Assembly: GCA_029256105.1 (NCBI GenBank)
Contig: JAQSYO010000008.1
Coordinates: 158,900 to 222,899, forward strand
From: Herbinix sp.
GTDB taxonomy: Bacteria > Bacillota > Clostridia > Lachnospirales > Lachnospiraceae
Direction: 5' to 3'
Length of the DNA stretch: 64,000 nucleotides
The notes beneath the pieces are model-generated. The model ran no database searches. It was not told the DNA's origin and saw only the letters and a list, made by a program, of their open reading frames with translations. Of this stretch, positions 9,458 to 17,588 are shown piece by piece (within the stretch, counting starts at the first letter, position 1; the number at the start of each line of letters is the position of its first letter). Made by a program: the position numbers and the translations under genes.

Positions 9458-9663
9458 CGAATTTCAATAGTTTATTAAAATAATCTGTAATTTTATTGTA
9501 ATTTGCTTGGTATTTTTAGAAAATAATACTATATAACTGAATATAACATAAACTTGATACAATTAGCAATAATGTACACGAGAAATATGTAAAAAAAAGT
9601 AGGATTATGTCTAAGACATAATATAAAGAAAGAGTGCATAGCAATCCATATAACAGAAAGCTA

Positions 9664-9967
9664 TTGACAATCCGAATATTATAGAATATCATAATCAAAA
9701 TTGATTATGATATTGACGGATGGAGCATGCATATTACTAAAATTTTAGCGAGTTGGGGGATTGCGTAAGTCCTTGAGTAGCAGACTTGAAAATTAATGCC
9801 TAATTGCAAGACTCAAAGACGTGGTAGGTGTCAGTCAAGTAGTTTGAGCCGGCTTCTACCATTATATGAATAATGTATAAAGTCAGTTGTTAGTCAGAGT
9901 ACGTGAAATAGGTTGTTAAATGAAAGCGTATGCTCTCATCCTTTTTCGGATGAGAGTTTTTTATTTT
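9664..9967 (+). promoter_or_regulatory. Promoter and T-box-like leader (copy A) upstream of a chemoreceptor
   Basis: TTGACA (9664-9669), a 17-bp spacer and TATCAT (9687-9692) form a promoter. The leader from about 9700 aligns end to end with the ileS T-box at 11640-11911: a Stem I core (AGCGAG, GTAAG, AGTAGCAGAC), a candidate specifier ATT (Ile) after TTGAAA, and a terminator CTCTCATCC/GGATGAGAG plus T-run at 9933-9962. The tRNA-tail-binding sequence reads GGTTGTTAAATG where the ileS copy has GGTGGTTAAATG, so UGG has become UUG. The next gene is the chemoreceptor at 10089. Homology to the ileS leader is clear; function as a tRNA sensor is uncertain. Confidence 0.7.
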
Positions 9968-10088
9968 ATTACAGTTGAATTGATTTATTAATTCATCTTA
10001 AATTATAAAAAGATAGTTTTGCTCGATTTATACTAAAAGAAGGAACAACTTATAACAAAAATCTGTAGACTGGGAAGGAACGAATGAA

Positions 10089-11573
10089 ATGAAATTAAAA
10101 ACGACGAATGGATATAATTTAAAAAGAGTGAGCAGGGTGAATTTAAATGTTATGTTTCTTGCTGCTTTCGTAATTTTATTAGAAAGTTTTATCTATAATG
10201 GAGCAGATAAATTGTTTTTTACGAATTTAATAAAAATTATAATCGTTATCGGTGCAAGTTCTGCCATATATTTTGTTCCGGTGAAAGAACAAATTAAGGG
10301 TGGAGTCTTTAGTTTAGTTATGGCTTTAATCGCACTACAAACTAATTTAGAGACACCGAGTATTAGTAGTTTTATGTTATTGGTGCTTGCGTTTTGCATG
10401 TCAGCGTTATACTTTCAAAAAGAACTCGTATTAACGATAGGAGGAGTCGTTGATCTAATAATAATTATTACATATGTTGTTAATCCAGAAGCCATGGCAA
10501 ATAGTTCGGGTCCTGCTTCGGGATTAACTAGAATATTAGTTTATTTTAATGTTGCAACTTTTCTTATATTCTACCTAACGAAATGGGGAAGAGAGCTTAT
10601 AGATTCGGTGGTTTTAAAAGAGAAAGAAACAGAGGAATTATTAAGTAAACTGAAACTGACAATGAATAAAATTAGCGAGGTGTCAAATGTCTTAGATACT
10701 GATCTTGGAAGATTTAAGGATAACCTTACATCAATAAAAAAATCGAATGATAAGATAACAATAGCAATGTCAGAGGTAGCAATCGGAGCTCAAGATCAGG
10801 CAGTGAGTATAGGAGATATTAATGTCAATATGCTTGTTACAAAATCTCTGATAACCGATAATAAGCAAATATCAGACAGTGTTGCATCGATCTCCGGTGA
10901 AATGGTATTAAAAGTTAAGGATGGATCAGAAAAGATAAATCTAATGGATAATCAAATGAAAACGGTTAGTATGTCGGTCATAACTACGAGGGAAACGGTA
11001 GAAGCTCTTAAAATAAGCATAGAAGAAATCAGTGTATTTTTAGAGAGTATATCAAAAATTGCAAATCAGACAAATCTCTTAGCCTTAAATGCGAGTATTG
11101 AAGCAGCTAGAGCAGGTGAGCATGGTAAGGGCTTTGCAGTTGTTGCAGATGAAGTAAGACAACTTGCAACACAAAGTAGAATTACAGTAGAGAATATTGG
11201 TAAAATAACGCAGGGGATAACAGATCAAGTGAATCTAACTGTATCCGAGGTAAATAATGGTGTTAGTGCTATTGAATTAGGCAATAAATTAATTACTGAT
11301 GTTACCTATTTCTTTGATGAACTAAAGGATACCTTTCTTCAAGAGAATAAATTATTTGAAAATGAAGCAGAAATAACACAAAAAGTTTTTGGAAATTTCA
11401 ATAAAATCAATGATCAAATAGAGAGTATCTCAGCAATTGCACAAGAGCATTCTGCTACGAACGAAGAATTTTTAGCATCAATTACAGAACAAAACACAGA
11501 AATGATTAATATGCTGAATAGTATAAATAATATTGCAAACATGTGGAGTGATATGAAAAGTATCCAGAAATAA
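10089..11573 (+). CDS. Methyl-accepting chemotaxis protein without extracellular sensor domain
   Basis: This 494-residue chemoreceptor has about six membrane helices in the first 190 residues with very short loops, so there is no large periplasmic-type ligand domain. The cytoplasmic signalling domain follows, with the hairpin tip near [18 protein letters not shown] and the CheA/CheW-binding hairpin ending in [13 protein letters not shown]. No HAMP domain is obvious. The start has GGAAGGA about ten bases upstream. It sits behind a T-box-like leader and 31 bases before the ileS promoter. A membrane or energy-state signal is possible but unproven. Confidence 0.9.
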   Translation: MKLKTTNGYNLKRVSRVNLNVMFLAAFVILLESFIYNGADKLFFTNLIKIIIVIGASSAIYFVPVKEQIKGGVFSLVMALIALQTNLETPSISSFMLLVLAFCMSALYFQKELVLTIGGVVDLIIIITYVVNPEAMANSSGPASGLTRILVYFNVATFLIFYLTKWGRELIDSVVLKEKETEELLSKLKLTMNKISEVSNVLDTDLGRFKDNLTSIKKSNDKITIAMSEVAIGAQDQAVSIGDINVNMLVTKSLITDNKQISDSVASISGEMVLKVKDGSEKINLMDNQMKTVSMSVITTRETVEALKISIEEISVFLESISKIANQTNLLALNASIEAARAGEHGKGFAVVADEVRQLATQSRITVENIGKITQGITDQVNLTVSEVNNGVSAIELGNKLITDVTYFFDELKDTFLQENKLFENEAEITQKVFGNFNKINDQIESISAIAQEHSATNEEFLASITEQNTEMINMLNSINNIANMWSDMKSIQK

Positions 11574-11604
11574 GTAAAGTGGCAGGTCAAAAAACAGAAT
11601 ACTA

Positions 11605-11912
11605 TTGACATTCTTCTTGTAATATACTATCATAAACAAAATTGATAAAAACGTTGACGGAGACAGTAAGCATATTGCAAAAATTTCAGCGAGTCGGGGA
11701 TAGTGTAAGCCCGGTATGAGTAGCAGACGACTGAAAATCACTCCCTAGTTGCAAAACCCAAAGGTGTGGTGGATACCAAGCCAAGTAGGTTAAGCCGGTA
11801 TCTACCGTTATATAGATAATGTATGAATGTCATTTGGTTGGCAGAGTACGTGAAACAGGTGGTTAAATGAAAGCATATGCTCTCATCCTTTTTCGGATGA
11901 GGGCTTTTTTTA
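11605..11912 (+). promoter_or_regulatory. ileS promoter and isoleucine T-box leader (copy B)
   Basis: TTGACA (11605-11610), 17 bp, TATCAT (11628-11633) form the promoter. The leader carries T-box Stem I features (AGCGAG, GGGGATAGTGTAAGCCC, AGTAGCAGACGA), then CTGAAAATCACTCC with ATC as the isoleucine specifier. The tRNA-end-binding region is AGGTGGTTAAATG: UGGU can pair with the ACCA end, but the usual ACCGCG that follows is replaced. The terminator is CTCTCATCC-TTTTTC-GGATGAGGG plus T7 at 11880-11911. Uncharged tRNA-Ile should favour read-through into ileS. Confidence 0.88.
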
Positions 11913-11975
11913 TATTTAGAACAATTATCACATGCAAATAGAAGTATAGGAGCATAATAATTGAATTGATTGATA

Positions 11976-12142
11976 GGGAGGAAAACCCCTAATTAGCACA
12001 TCCCATTAACACATCAAAAATTTAACTTATTATTAAGGAGGAAAATCCTCCTATTAACAAATCTAAAAATTAACTTATTATAAGGAGGAAATCCTCCTAT
12101 TAACACATCTCAAAAATTATCTTATTATAAGGAGGATTTAAC
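11976..12142 (+). repeat. Tandem Shine-Dalgarno-bearing leader repeats before ileS
   Basis: GGAGG occurs at 11977, 12037, 12084 and 12131, at periods of 60, 47 and 47 bases. In the second and third units GGAGG is followed after five or four bases by CCTCC (12047-12051; 12093-12097), so each can fold into a hairpin that hides its own Shine-Dalgarno sequence. The first is GGGAGG-AAAA-CCCC. Units continue TATTAACAMATCT, AAAAATTA and CTTATTATAA. The last GGAGG has no CCTCC partner and is the real ileS ribosome site, seven bases before ATG. No ATG follows the other copies. Confidence 0.85.
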
Positions 12143-15100
12143 ATGTACGATAAGGTGTCAACTGATTTAAACTTTGTCGATCGGGAGAAGAAAGTTCTGA
12201 AATTCTGGCAGGATAAGGGTATCTTTGAAGCTAGTATTGAGGAGCGTAAGGAAGGCGAAACATATACCTTCTACGATGGACCGCCAACAGCAAATGGAAA
12301 GCCGCATATCGGTCACGTATTAACAAGAGTAATTAAGGATATGATTCCAAGATACAGAACAATGAAGGGTTATAAGGTTCTTCGAAAGGCTGGTTGGGAT
12401 ACGCATGGACTTCCGGTGGAACTTGAAGTTGAGAAGAAGCTTGGAATTGACGGTAAGGAACAGATTGAACAATACGGTCTCGAACCATTCATCCAAGAAT
12501 GTAAAGAAAGTGTATGGAAGTATAAGGGCATGTGGGAGGATTTCTCCGGAACAGTAGGCTTTTGGGCAGACATGGATAATCCGTATGTTACTTATCATAA
12601 CGATTATATTGAATCAGAGTGGTGGTCCTTAAAACAGATCTGGGATCAAGGACTTTTGTATAAAGGATTTAAGATTGTTCCCTATTGTCCTAGATGTGGA
12701 ACCCCACTTTCCAGCCATGAGGTTGCACAGGGCTATAAAGATGTGAAGGAGAAATCTGTAATAGCAAAGTTTCGTTTAAAGGGTACGAAGGATGAGTTTA
12801 TTCTTGCGTGGACAACGACTCCTTGGACACTTCCCTCCAACGTAGGACTTTGCGTTAATCCGAATGAGACCTATGTAAAAGTTAGGGTATCTGTAGATGC
12901 AAAGGGCAATATAATTAAGAAAGACGGCTGTGATCATGAACACGAGCATGGACATAATCATGAACACGAAGAACAGGTCCCAGTAGGAACGGAGAAATAT
13001 ATCCTTGCAGAAGCACTTCTTAGCGTGCTGGAGGGTGATTATGAAGTAGAGGAAACCTATACCGGTAAAGATCTTGAATACATGGAGTATGAACCATTAT
13101 TTGATTATGCAACACCCGATAAGAAAGCATACTATGTTACTTGCGACACTTATGTAACACTCAGTGATGGTACTGGCGTTGTTCATATTGCTCCAGCATT
13201 TGGTGAAGATGATAATAGAGTTGGAAAGATATATGATTTACCTTTTGTACAATTGATTGATGCGAAAGGTGAGTTTAAGCCGGAGGCGACTGATTTTGCA
13301 GGTATGTTCTGTAAGAAGGCGGATGAACCGATTATGAAAGCACTTGCAGCAAAAGGCTTGCTCTTTAAGGTATTAAAGTTTGAGCATAGTTATCCCTTCT
13401 GCTGGCGCTGTGATACACCGCTTATCTATTATGCAAGAGAATCTTGGTTCATCAAGATGACAGCTGTGAAAGACGAATTAATTCAAAATAATAATACAAT
13501 TAACTGGATGCCGGAGACCATTGGGCAGGGACGTTTTGGAGATTGGTTAAAGAACGTTCAGGATTGGGGTCTTTCCCGTGACCGCTATTGGGGAACACCG
13601 CTTCCAATTTGGGAGTGTGAAGACGGACATCGCCATTGCATTGGTAGTATTGAGGAGTTAAAATCAATGTCCGATAACTGTCCCGAGGACATCGAGCTTC
13701 ATAGACCATTTATCGATGCAGTTACAATTAAATGTCCAGAGTGCGGTAAGCAGATGACTCGTGTGAAACCGGTTATCGATTGCTGGTATGATTCAGGTTC
13801 CATGCCATTTGCACAATGGCACTATCCATTTGAGAATAAAGAAGTATTTGATGACAATTTTCCAGCAGACTTTATCAGCGAGGCAGTGGATCAAACCAGA
13901 GGTTGGTTCTATTCCTTAGTGGCAATTTCTACTCTTATATTTAAAAAAGCACCCTTTAAGAACGTAATTGTATTAGGTCACGTTCAGGATGAAAATGGGC
14001 AGAAGATGTCCAAATCGAAAGGGAATGCCGTGGATCCTTTTGATGCTCTGAATCAACACGGTGCAGATGCGATCCGTTGGTATTTTTATACGAATTCCGC
14101 ATTGTGGCTGCCGAATCGTTTTAACCATACGGCTGTTACGGAAGGCCAGAGAAAATTCATGGGAACTCTTTGGAATACCTATGCCTTCTTTGTGCTTTAT
14201 GCTAATATTGACCAGTTTGATGCTAGCAAATATTCCTTGGAATATGATAAGCTTCCAGTTATGGATAAATGGCTTCTCTCCAAGTTAAACACCTTGGTAA
14301 AATCTGTAGATGATCATTTGGACAATTACCGAATCACCGAAGGAGCAAGAATGCTTGCGGAGTTCGTTGATGAGCTCTCGAATTGGTATGTAAGAAGAAG
14401 CAGAGAACGTTTTTGGGCGAAAGAAATGCCACAGGATAAGATCAATGCTTACATGACTTTATATACGGCATTGGTTACAGTAGCAAAGGTATCGGCACCA
14501 TTTATTCCGTTTATGACCGAGGATATCTACCAGAATTTAGTAGTGAATATTGATAAAAATGCTCCGAAGAGTATTCATCTATGCGATTATCCTACCTATA
14601 ATGAAACTTGGATTGATAGTGAGCTGGAGGTAAATATGGAGGAAGTACTTGAAGTGGTAGTACTTGGTCGTGCCTGCAGAAACGCTGCGAATATCAAGAA
14701 TCGTCAACCGATTGGCAAGATGTATGTAAAAGCAGAAGCAGAGCTTTCCGCTTTCTATACAGCAATTATTGCAGAGGAGTTGAATGTTAAAAAAGTAGTA
14801 TTTACGAAGGATGTAAGAAATTTTACTTCTTATAATTTTAAACCACAGCTTAAGACCTTGGGGCCGAAGTTTGGTAAGCAGATCGGTGCTATACGAACTC
14901 TTCTTGGTGAATTGAACGGCAATGCTGCGATGGATGAAATCAATGCAACCGGCCAGTTAAAGATTACCTTAGAAGGCGTTGAGGCAGTACTGGATAAGGA
15001 TGATCTATTGATTGAAGCAGCGCAGATGGAAGGCTTCGTCTCTGATTCAGATCATGGAATTACGGTTGTGCTTGATACTAACCTGACCAAAGAACTTCTC

Positions 15101-15352
15101 GAGGAAGGTTATGTAAGAGAGATCATCAGTAAGATCCAGACGATGCGTAAAGAGGCTGATTTTGAAGTAATGGACCACATCCGTGTATCTCAGAGTGGCA
15201 ACGAGAAGATTAAAGCTATAATGATTCGCAATATCGAGGAGATTAAATCTGAGGTACTGGCAGAGGAAATAATATTTGATAACACACAAGGCTATTCAAA
15301 GGATTGGAACTTGAACGGTGAGGATGTTACCCTTGGCGTAGAGAGATTATAA
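12143..15352 (+). CDS. ileS: Isoleucyl-tRNA synthetase, type 2 (eukaryote-like), with His-rich insertion
   Basis: A 1069-residue cytoplasmic synthetase charging tRNA-Ile. Class I signatures are GPPTANGKPHIGH (HIGH at 55-58) and KMSKSKGN near residue 615; editing-domain WTTTPWTLPSN is present. The length and HIGH context fit the type 2 IleRS group, which is known for natural mupirocin tolerance, rather than the roughly 920-residue bacterial type 1. An unusual segment at residues 263-277 (C263, then DHEHEHGHNHEHEE with six histidines) lies in the CP1/editing region. Expression is under the T-box leader and follows tandem leader repeats; a terminator follows. Confidence 0.96.
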   Translation: MYDKVSTDLNFVDREKKVLKFWQDKGIFEASIEERKEGETYTFYDGPPTANGKPHIGHVLTRVIKDMIPRYRTMKGYKVLRKAGWDTHGLPVELEVEKKLGIDGKEQIEQYGLEPFIQECKESVWKYKGMWEDFSGTVGFWADMDNPYVTYHNDYIESEWWSLKQIWDQGLLYKGFKIVPYCPRCGTPLSSHEVAQGYKDVKEKSVIAKFRLKGTKDEFILAWTTTPWTLPSNVGLCVNPNETYVKVRVSVDAKGNIIKKDGCDHEHEHGHNHEHEEQVPVGTEKYILAEALLSVLEGDYEVEETYTGKDLEYMEYEPLFDYATPDKKAYYVTCDTYVTLSDGTGVVHIAPAFGEDDNRVGKIYDLPFVQLIDAKGEFKPEATDFAGMFCKKADEPIMKALAAKGLLFKVLKFEHSYPFCWRCDTPLIYYARESWFIKMTAVKDELIQNNNTINWMPETIGQGRFGDWLKNVQDWGLSRDRYWGTPLPIWECEDGHRHCIGSIEELKSMSDNCPEDIELHRPFIDAVTIKCPECGKQMTRVKPVIDCWYDSGSMPFAQWHYPFENKEVFDDNFPADFISEAVDQTRGWFYSLVAISTLIFKKAPFKNVIVLGHVQDENGQKMSKSKGNAVDPFDALNQHGADAIRWYFYTNSALWLPNRFNHTAVTEGQRKFMGTLWNTYAFFVLYANIDQFDASKYSLEYDKLPVMDKWLLSKLNTLVKSVDDHLDNYRITEGARMLAEFVDELSNWYVRRSRERFWAKEMPQDKINAYMTLYTALVTVAKVSAPFIPFMTEDIYQNLVVNIDKNAPKSIHLCDYPTYNETWIDSELEVNMEEVLEVVVLGRACRNAANIKNRQPIGKMYVKAEAELSAFYTAIIAEELNVKKVVFTKDVRNFTSYNFKPQLKTLGPKFGKQIGAIRTLLGELNGNAAMDEINATGQLKITLEGVEAVLDKDDLLIEAAQMEGFVSDSDHGITVVLDTNLTKELLEEGYVREIISKIQTMRKEADFEVMDHIRVSQSGNEKIKAIMIRNIEEIKSEVLAEEIIFDNTQGYSKDWNLNGEDVTLGVERL

Positions 15353-15377
15353 GGATAAATTAATTAATAATCATATC

Positions 15378-15432
15378 AAAAGGAAGCACAGCAGTCGATT
15401 AGTAGAAAGACTTGTTATGCTTCCTTTTTTTT
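15378..15432 (+). terminator. ileS terminator
   Basis: AAAGGAAGCA (from 15379) pairs with TGCTTCCTT (from 15418) and is followed by a T-run. It lies 25 bases after the ileS stop. Confidence 0.85.
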
Positions 15433-15651
15433 CAGAACAAGTCCCTATATTATGTAACTAATTTGTGCTCATTTATAGGCCAAGTGGGATATTATGTAAA
15501 GAAGAATTGGTATTATATCTTTACTTTCATTCAGCAATATACTATAATTAAGTTGTAAAATAGTGAATTGATTTTAAGAAGACTAGCGTTTGCGTAAATG
15601 CCTATATGAATTTCGCCAATACGAAGTTATAGATAGAAAGGATGGGATTCT

Positions 15652-15969
15652 ATGAAATTAATCTATGTAATTGTAAGAAATGTAGATAGCAGCTATGTAA
15701 CAGAAGCATTAAATAAAAAGGGATATTATGTAACTAAACTTGCATCCACCGGTGGCTTTTTACGCGAAGGAAATACCACTTTAATGATTGGTACTGATGT
15801 AGAGAAAGTGGATGATGTTATTGACATAGTAAAGAAGGAATGTGGTCCAAGGCAGCAAATTATCTCTAATCCGATAGGCGCTGCTGAGTATGCGTCGATG
15901 AATGTAGTTGTAAATGTAGGCGGTGCGACTATCTTTGTCATGGATGTCGATCGATACGAAAAGATTTAA
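15652..15969 (+). CDS. darA: Cyclic-di-AMP receptor, DarA/PstA family (YaaQ, DUF970)
   Basis: A 105-residue PII-like protein. MKLIYVIVRN at the start, TKLASTGGFLREGNTT (27-45) and VGGATIFVMDVDRYEKI at the end match the YaaQ/DarA family, which binds c-di-AMP as a trimer in Bacillus, Listeria and Staphylococcus. Length is typical. The ribosome site AAGGATGGG precedes the ATG. It is monocistronic here, with terminators on both sides. The downstream output of DarA is not established in any clostridium that I know of. The gap 15433-15651 holds no further feature that I can support apart from weak promoter-like sequence near 15540. Confidence 0.93.
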   Translation: MKLIYVIVRNVDSSYVTEALNKKGYYVTKLASTGGFLREGNTTLMIGTDVEKVDDVIDIVKKECGPRQQIISNPIGAAEYASMNVVVNVGGATIFVMDVDRYEKI

Positions 15970-16029
15970 AACATAAGAAAATTAATAAAATAATTTAGAA
16001 AGAAAATCATATAAAAATCAAAAATAGAT

Positions 16030-16067
16030 ATGCCTCCAATTTCTCGTATGGTATTGGAGGCATTTTT
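16030..16067 (+). terminator. darA terminator
   Basis: ATGCCTCCAAT (16030-16040) pairs perfectly with ATTGGAGGCAT (16053-16063), then TTTTT. The remaining gap to 16405 is AT-rich and shows nothing clear beyond a possible -10 (TATAAC) near 16322. Confidence 0.9.
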
Positions 16068-16405
16068 GATTCGGCAGGCATTAAATTAAATAAAAATGGG
16101 CAAAACTAATTCTACGATTAATCACATTTTGTGCATTTTTCGAGAAGTAATCGAATTGTTTTTACTGATGGGATGTGGAAATTGGAACTCGTAACGAAAT
16201 TATAGAGAATTAGGATATAACTCATAAATTAATGACAGATCAATAAGAGATGAAAAAGGTGTAAGGACTATGAAATATTTGTGAATTCTTGATTTTTACT
16301 TTCTTTTTTCATAGAAATATGATATAACGAAATATAGTATCGCAATAAATAATTTCGGTAAAGCGAATATGCTGGCCGATTCTAAAAGAGGAAGGAATTA
16401 ACAGA

Positions 16406-17545
16406 ATGAAGAAGAAAGTATTATTTTTAGTTATGAGCTTAAGCATACTAATGCTTGCGGGGGGATGTAGTAAAAAGGATGTAGCAAATGAGCCTAATGG
16501 TACAGAGAATACAGCTACTCAGGCACCAGAAGCTACGGTTGCACCAACTGACGAAACAGCTACGGAGGTTGCTCCTGTAAGAGAAGCATATGAAGTTGGT
16601 GATTATATCACTTTAGGTGAATACAAGGGTATTGAAGTTACCGTTGATAAATTAGAAGTTAAGGAAGAAGACATTGATGCAGCAATCCAAACAGATCTGC
16701 AGGCAAACACTACGCAAGAAGAAGTAACAGATAGAGCAATAGAATCTGGCGACATTGTTAATATTGATTATGAAGGCTTAAAGGATGGCGTTGCATTCGA
16801 AGGCGGTTCTGCACAAGCATATGATTTAACAATTGGTTCTGGTCAGTTTATCCCTGGCTTTGAAGATCAACTTATTGGCGCAAAAACTGGTGATAAATTA
16901 GCTTTAGATATTACCTTCCCGGCAGATTACACTGCAGCTGATTTAGCAGGACAAGCAGTTGTATTTAATGTAACAGTAAACTCCATTAAGAAAGCAGTTG
17001 TACCTGAATTAACAGAAGAATATGTTAAAGCTAATACAGATTATGATACAATTGCAGCATATAGAGAAGGTACACGTGCAAAACTTCAGACTGAAAATGA
17101 AGATACAATGAAAAATAATAAGATAAACAGTATATTAACATCAATCATTGACAATTCTGAGATTTCATCTTATCCTCAGACCTTGTTGGATTATTACTCC
17201 TATGAAATGAAGGATTATTATACACAGTATGCTAAAATGTATGGTATGGAATTTGCTGATTTCCTTTCCGCTTCTGGTATGACGGAAGAATCCTTTACAA
17301 CACAGCAAAAGTCTTATGCGGAAGACAGAGCATCTCAGGAATTAGCACTGAATGCAATCATCAAAGCTGAGAAGATTGAGCTTACGGATGATGAATACAA
17401 AGCTGGTGTTGCTAAGATTTTAACAGATTATGGTTATGCTTCAGAGGATGAATTATTTAAATCAGCTACAGAGGCACAAATTAAAGAAAGCCTGATTTGG
17501 GAAAAAGCAGTTAATTTTGTTACGGAACAAGCAGTTGAGTTATAA
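16406..17545 (+). CDS. Lipoprotein with trigger-factor-like FKBP peptidyl-prolyl isomerase domain
   Basis: The 379-residue product starts with a lipoprotein signal peptide; the lipobox LAGGC places the acylated cysteine at residue 21. A Thr/Glu/Pro linker follows. Residues about 110-195 are an FKBP-type domain (SGDIVNIDYEGLKDG, GSGQFIPGFEDQLIGA, LDITFP), and about 200-375 resembles the trigger factor C-terminal helical chaperone domain. The N-terminal ribosome-binding domain of true trigger factor is missing. It is therefore an extracytoplasmic foldase anchored to the outer membrane face, an inference from domain order. It lies 43 bases before the YgiQ gene and may be co-transcribed with it. 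Confidence 0.88.
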   Translation: MKKKVLFLVMSLSILMLAGGCSKKDVANEPNGTENTATQAPEATVAPTDETATEVAPVREAYEVGDYITLGEYKGIEVTVDKLEVKEEDIDAAIQTDLQANTTQEEVTDRAIESGDIVNIDYEGLKDGVAFEGGSAQAYDLTIGSGQFIPGFEDQLIGAKTGDKLALDITFPADYTAADLAGQAVVFNVTVNSIKKAVVPELTEEYVKANTDYDTIAAYREGTRAKLQTENEDTMKNNKINSILTSIIDNSEISSYPQTLLDYYSYEMKDYYTQYAKMYGMEFADFLSASGMTEESFTTQQKSYAEDRASQELALNAIIKAEKIELTDDEYKAGVAKILTDYGYASEDELFKSATEAQIKESLIWEKAVNFVTEQAVEL

Positions 17546-17588
17546 ATAGAATAATCATCGTTATTATTCATTAGAAAGAAAGTAAAAC

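Noticed and set aside
9516..9698. 60-codon hydrophobic frame on the minus strand before the hybrid kinase
   Set aside because: It is read from AT-rich intergenic DNA and overlaps the promoter of the T-box leader; composition (Leu/Tyr/Ile runs) is that of random AT-rich sequence.
9700..9967. c-di-GMP riboswitch before the chemoreceptor
   Set aside because: Such riboswitches often precede chemoreceptors, but the leader lacks the class I or II core motifs and aligns throughout with the ileS T-box.
11574..12142. Mobile element carrying the chemoreceptor between the two T-box copies
   Set aside because: No transposase, terminal inverted repeats or target-site duplications; duplication of the leader with the gene placed between is simpler.
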